In this document: piece after piece, positions 51,871 through 55,140 of the stretch
Numbering within the stretch: position 1 is the first letter of the stretch
Layout: the number at the start of each line of letters is the position of its first letter
The notes under the pieces: generated by a model
What the model saw: the letters and a program-made list of their open reading frames with translations, nothing else
Database searches by the model: none
What the model was told of the DNA's origin: nothing
NCBI GenBank assembly: GCA_045593555.1
Contig: JAZNWU010000024.1
Location: forward strand, 1-55,140
DNA: 55,140 nt
Source of the DNA: Fimenecus sp045593555
GTDB lineage: Bacteria > Bacillota > Clostridia > Oscillospirales > Acutalibacteraceae
Direction: 5' to 3'
Made by a program: the position numbers and the translations under genes

Positions 51871-54339
51871 TTAATTTGCAGTATAGTAGAACCAATTAGC
51901 AAGATTTTCAGGCTCAAGGAAGAAATTTTTTCTGTAAAAAGCAGTCTTTAACTTTGAACCTTTAACAGGAATATCTGCAAGTGATTTTACTGTTACATCA
52001 TGTAACTTAGCTGATTTTACAGTTATGATTTTTTCTTCATTTGGAAGTAAATCAAAATAGTTATCACTAAATGGGGTTTTAAAATCAGGAATATCAACCA
52101 TTACACTACGGCAAAATACAGGTGAAACAAGTTTGATTATCAATTCACCATTTTCATATGCAACTGTTTTTTGAATTGTATTTTGTGTGAGTTTCAAATC
52201 TCTGTCTGGAACAAAGATTTTTGTTCTTTCTGAAACAAGGTTACCATCTTCAAAAAGCTTTACTGACATAAACATATTTTTCTTGTTTCCGCTGATATTA
52301 CCGTTTTCGTACATCACCCTTGAATTTGGTGCAACAGACACAGTAAAGCCTTGTTTATTTGTATTTTCATATAAAACTTTTCCGTCAAGAGTTGAAATGC
52401 AGACTTTAACAGTCAAATTATGTTCACTTAATGTATCATTGAGAATATAAACCTTGTAATCCTTATCAGTTTCCTCAATAGAAACACAAAGTGGCTCGAA
52501 GAAATGACGAGCAGCATACTGAAGTGCTTTCCATTTTCCTGTGTAATCAACACTTGACCATGATGGTGCTTGCCAACAATCGTTATACTGCCAGAAAAGT
52601 GAACCGTTGCAACGCTCACGATGGCGACGCCAATGTTCTGTTGCATCCTGAATACACTCTTTTTGAATGAGATTTGTCATATAGATTAAATCTTCAAACT
52701 CCTGAGGTTCATAATACTTTTCAAGCAAGTAGTAAAGCATTTTTCTGTTACCATTTCTGCATTTCTGATGAGAATTGAAAATATCACTTGTGATGTAATA
52801 ATCACTTTCCTCTGCAAACTGACGAACAGCATCCATTGATGGTAACGATTCAAGGCCGAATTCACTACAAAAACGAGAAGGTCTGCTTCTGTAATAATTA
52901 AGTGGTTTCTGACCATGCCATACTGTCCACATATGCGTATCACCATGGTCATCACCTGTTACACCCTTACGGAAGCTTTCGCCTATTGGTGATGTTTCAA
53001 TATATGGTGTATCAGGGTCAAGCTCAGTTACCAAATCCTTAAGAATTTCGTAAAAGAATTTCTTATACCATTGAACAATTTTCATGGTTTCAGGCATATA
53101 TGCGAACATTGTTTCAATCTCGTTATTTCCACCCCAAAGACAAAGACATGGATGAGATTTAATACGATTTATCTGATATTTCATTTCTGCTAAAACATTT
53201 TCACGAAAATCGTCTTCATAGAATGGGTACATAAGACAAGCAAACATAAAGTCCTGCCAGATAAGAAGACCTTTTTCATCACACTGCTCAAGGAAATAAT
53301 CAGGTGTGTAATATGCACCACCCCATATCCGAAGCATATTGAAATTTGCCTGTATCGCTGATTCTATGTAATAATCATATGTTTCATTTGTGACTCTGCC
53401 CATAAGTGAATCGGGAAGAATCCAGTTAGCACCCTTACCAAAAATCGGCACACCATTAAGATAGAAACAGAAATTTGTGCCATATTTGTCTTTTGAACGG
53501 TCAAGACGGATTGTACGAAGACCGATTTTCTTTGTAATAATTGAATCACCAAGAGTTGCAACTACTGTATAAAGTGGTTGCTTTTCTTTTCCTGATAATT
53601 CCTTTGTCCACCAGAGTTCAGGGTTTTCGATTACAATTTCATTGTTTTCGATTGGAAATTCTGTACCATCAGGATAAATGATTTGGGCTACGACATCACC
53701 ATTACCATCAATAACAGGATTGATTCTGACAGTTACTTTGCCATTCTTGTGAATCTGCTTGATTTCAACATCCTCAAGTCTGTTATCAAAACAAACAACA
53801 GAAATATCGTCTGTAATGCCTGAAAGAGGAAGATGCGGACCCCAGTCCCAACCAAAATGACAATGAGGCTTACGAATATATGCAGCACCGTCAGTACCGT
53901 TACAGTTCTTTGGAATTGGCTTTTCTGCCTGTCTTTTTTCTGCATATGTTGTTGGTGCAAAGAATGTGATTCTGAGAGTATTCTCCCCTGCTTTCGCAAC
54001 ATTCTTTATGTCAAATTCATATTTGAGATGTGCATTTTCACCCTTACCAACAAGTTCACCATTCACAAAAACATCACAAAGTGTATCAAGTGCTTTGCAC
54101 ACAAGCAAAACCTTACAGTTATCAAGGTCATTTTCAGTAAGTGTGAATGTTCTTTCATAAGTCCAATCTTCACGACCAACCCATTCAACAAGTTTTTCGT
54201 TATCTTTGTAATATGGGTCAGGAATAGCACCTAACTCTAATAATTGAGTGTAATTGTCAGACGGAACATTAACACTGTATATATCCCCTGTTGCAACACG
54301 AGTCATATTCCATTGTCCGTTTAAATCGTAGGTTGTCAT
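51871..54339 (-). CDS. GH2 family beta-mannosidase
   Basis: This family 2 glycoside hydrolase of the beta-mannosidase type has 822 residues and no signal peptide, so it acts in the cytoplasm on imported manno-oligosaccharides. An N-terminal sugar-binding sandwich includes the typical HFGWDWGPHLPLSGI near 150-170 and an Ig-like domain. The TIM barrel holds the acid/base Glu in WGGNNEIE near 405 and the nucleophile Glu in CSEFGLES near 493. C-terminal beta domains follow. ATG 54339 has AAAGGA upstream, and a consensus promoter lies at 54372-54400. Confidence 0.92.
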   Translation of the reverse strand: MTTYDLNGQWNMTRVATGDIYSVNVPSDNYTQLLELGAIPDPYYKDNEKLVEWVGREDWTYERTFTLTENDLDNCKVLLVCKALDTLCDVFVNGELVGKGENAHLKYEFDIKNVAKAGENTLRITFFAPTTYAEKRQAEKPIPKNCNGTDGAAYIRKPHCHFGWDWGPHLPLSGITDDISVVCFDNRLEDVEIKQIHKNGKVTVRINPVIDGNGDVVAQIIYPDGTEFPIENNEIVIENPELWWTKELSGKEKQPLYTVVATLGDSIITKKIGLRTIRLDRSKDKYGTNFCFYLNGVPIFGKGANWILPDSLMGRVTNETYDYYIESAIQANFNMLRIWGGAYYTPDYFLEQCDEKGLLIWQDFMFACLMYPFYEDDFRENVLAEMKYQINRIKSHPCLCLWGGNNEIETMFAYMPETMKIVQWYKKFFYEILKDLVTELDPDTPYIETSPIGESFRKGVTGDDHGDTHMWTVWHGQKPLNYYRSRPSRFCSEFGLESLPSMDAVRQFAEESDYYITSDIFNSHQKCRNGNRKMLYYLLEKYYEPQEFEDLIYMTNLIQKECIQDATEHWRRHRERCNGSLFWQYNDCWQAPSWSSVDYTGKWKALQYAARHFFEPLCVSIEETDKDYKVYILNDTLSEHNLTVKVCISTLDGKVLYENTNKQGFTVSVAPNSRVMYENGNISGNKKNMFMSVKLFEDGNLVSERTKIFVPDRDLKLTQNTIQKTVAYENGELIIKLVSPVFCRSVMVDIPDFKTPFSDNYFDLLPNEEKIITVKSAKLHDVTVKSLADIPVKGSKLKTAFYRKNFFLEPENLANWFYYTAN

Positions 54340-54371
54340 AACAATTTTTCCTTTGAAATTTATTTTATATC

Positions 54372-54400
54372 ATTGTAGCAGAATTGAATATTTATTTCAA
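54372..54400 (-). promoter_or_regulatory. Beta-mannosidase promoter
   Basis: On the minus strand TTGAAA (54400-54395), 17 bases, TACAAT (54377-54372). Confidence 0.75.
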
Positions 54401-54437
54401 CACAAAAAACAATCATCCCTACACCCTCAATTTGCTT

Positions 54438-54468
54438 AAAAAAGACGAGGTCAAGACCTCGCCCTACT
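54438..54468 (-). terminator. Terminator after the DUF3021 gene, GTAGGG-type repeat
   Basis: On the minus strand GTAGGG is followed by CGAGGTCTTGACCTCG and a U6 run. The plan matches the hairpin at 25589-25614. Confidence 0.75.
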
Positions 54469-54475
54469 GTAAATT

Positions 54476-54892
54476 TTATTTAAGCTTTGCATTGAAATTT
54501 TTGCTTGTGGCTTTTATTGTGAAATATACAATTCCCCACACTACAAAATAAATCACCATAAATATCACTGTAAATAACAAGAGCATTTTGGGCTCAAATG
54601 GTATCCAAGTATTTATTATATAACAAATAGAATATGCAACATAAAGTGTTGAGAGATGGCAAAGCAAGGATTTTCCTATACCCCAATGCTCAATCTGACT
54701 GAATACTGAAGCCCCCGCATGAACAAATGCTAACAGATAAGTTGACACTATACCTATGAGCACTTCACCTGCTTCAAGAATAAAACTGTCAGTTGTTTTT
54801 GATACTATAAAAATTATAATTCCAAAAATTATCGGACCAAAACCGCTGAACATTAAACCACGATGCAAAAATTCTTTTACATATTTATTCAT
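54476..54892 (-). CDS. DUF3021 family membrane protein
   Basis: The 138-residue product has four membrane helices (about 12-32, 38-58, 75-95 and 100-125). Its pattern (RGLMFSGFGPIIFGIIIFIV near the start) fits the DUF3021 family, which is usually encoded next to a LytTR regulator. That is the case here: the LytTR gene ends two bases before its ATG. Members are thought to work with the regulator, as sensor, inhibitor or target. The precise function is unknown. Confidence 0.85.
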   Translation of the reverse strand: MNKYVKEFLHRGLMFSGFGPIIFGIIIFIVSKTTDSFILEAGEVLIGIVSTYLLAFVHAGASVFSQIEHWGIGKSLLCHLSTLYVAYSICYIINTWIPFEPKMLLLFTVIFMVIYFVVWGIVYFTIKATSKNFNAKLK

Positions 54893-54893
54893 A

Positions 54894-55140
54894 TTACAAA
54901 CCTAACCTTTCTTTTACGTTTTTAAGATTTCTTCGCGACACGAAATCCACATACCCATTTTTGAAAATCACAGTTAACGAACCACCCACAGTTGCTTTGA
55001 AACGGTCAATCTTTTTAATATTTGCTATACAGGATTGATTGATTTTGACAAAGTTATTATTAAGATTTTCTTCTAACTGATAAAGTCTTGATTTTAGTCT
55101 GTATTTCTCGTTTTCTGTGAGTGCATAAACCTTGTTATCT
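54894..55140 (-). CDS. LytTR-type DNA-binding regulator (C-terminal part)
   Basis: The 3' end of a gene whose start lies beyond the window, with 81 residues visible. The sequence matches a LytTR DNA-binding domain: KYRLKSRLYQLEENL, then NFVKINQSCIANIKKIDRF, and VSRRNLKNVKERLGL at the end. The order is regulator first, then DUF3021, as in many Firmicutes. Whether a receiver domain precedes it cannot be seen. Confidence 0.9.
   Translation of the reverse strand, partial: DNKVYALTENEKYRLKSRLYQLEENLNNNFVKINQSCIANIKKIDRFKATVGGSLTVIFKNGYVDFVSRRNLKNVKERLGL

Noticed and set aside
51687..51917. 76-codon minus-strand frame over the beta-mannosidase 3' end
   Set aside because: It is out of frame with both the GH2 gene and the 51700-51861 remnant, and lacks an RBS. 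The remnant frame has a far more protein-like composition.

Overview
The window is low-GC DNA with strong AGGAGG-type ribosome binding sites, many near-consensus sigma-A promoters (TTGACA/17/TATAAT-like), a T-box and an M-box leader. Its gene clusters are typical of Firmicutes: dgt-dnaG-rpoD, addBA, ecfA1-ecfA2-ecfT-truA, yceD-rpmF and ruvC-ruvA-ruvB. Together with a cohesin-like surface protein, intracellular glycoside hydrolases and hairpin-rich intergenic repeats, this points to a gut or rumen clostridium, probably in or near Ruminococcaceae/Oscillospiraceae. That placement is inferred from gene content, not from a search.

Layout. 1-5885 (+): repeat, T-box, thrS, a membrane-anchored phosphoesterase, a PHP phosphoesterase and an unknown gene. 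5906-10598 (-): a surface or secreted Cys-rich protein, a 44-aa ORF, nfo, a cohesin/BIG2 surface protein, and mgtE behind an M-box with a possible leader peptide. 11198-13723 (+): a GPH-type sugar transporter with a long charged tail. 13780-27251 (-): rpoD, dnaG, dgt, yigZ, rpmE, addA, addB, a GH27 glycosidase and an Sm-like membrane protein. 27420-28047 (+): tRNA-Gly, -Arg, -His and -Gln, then a duplicated tRNA-Gln 3' end enclosing a small palindromic element. 28048-28462: hairpin arrays with no gene. 28463-42138 (-): a ZIP transporter, then one long run from ruvC down to a ClpE-like ATPase. 42139-43601: a divergent XRE regulator and zinc-ribbon gene sharing three evenly spaced operator-like sites, then a 36-aa membrane peptide and repeats. 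43602-50302 (-): der, DUF512 protein, rpmF, yceD, a small P-loop protein, pgi and dacF. 50392-51669 (+): mtaB. 51700-55140 (-): a gene remnant, a GH2 beta-mannosidase, DUF3021 protein and the end of a LytTR regulator.

How they work together. Most of the window is housekeeping: translation (thrS, rpmE, rpmF, truA, mtaB, rRNA methyltransferase), replication and repair (dnaG, dgt, addAB, ruvABC, nfo), envelope (glmM, pgsA, dacF) and transport (ECF module, MgtE, ZIP). GH27, GH2 and the GPH permease could together take up and degrade galacto-manno-oligosaccharides inside the cell, although they are not in one operon. No prophage, transposase, integrase or CRISPR array was found. The most interesting non-standard items are the mgtE leader, the tRNA-Gln duplication with its mini-element, the three-site operator region, the cohesin-like protein and the hairpin arrays.
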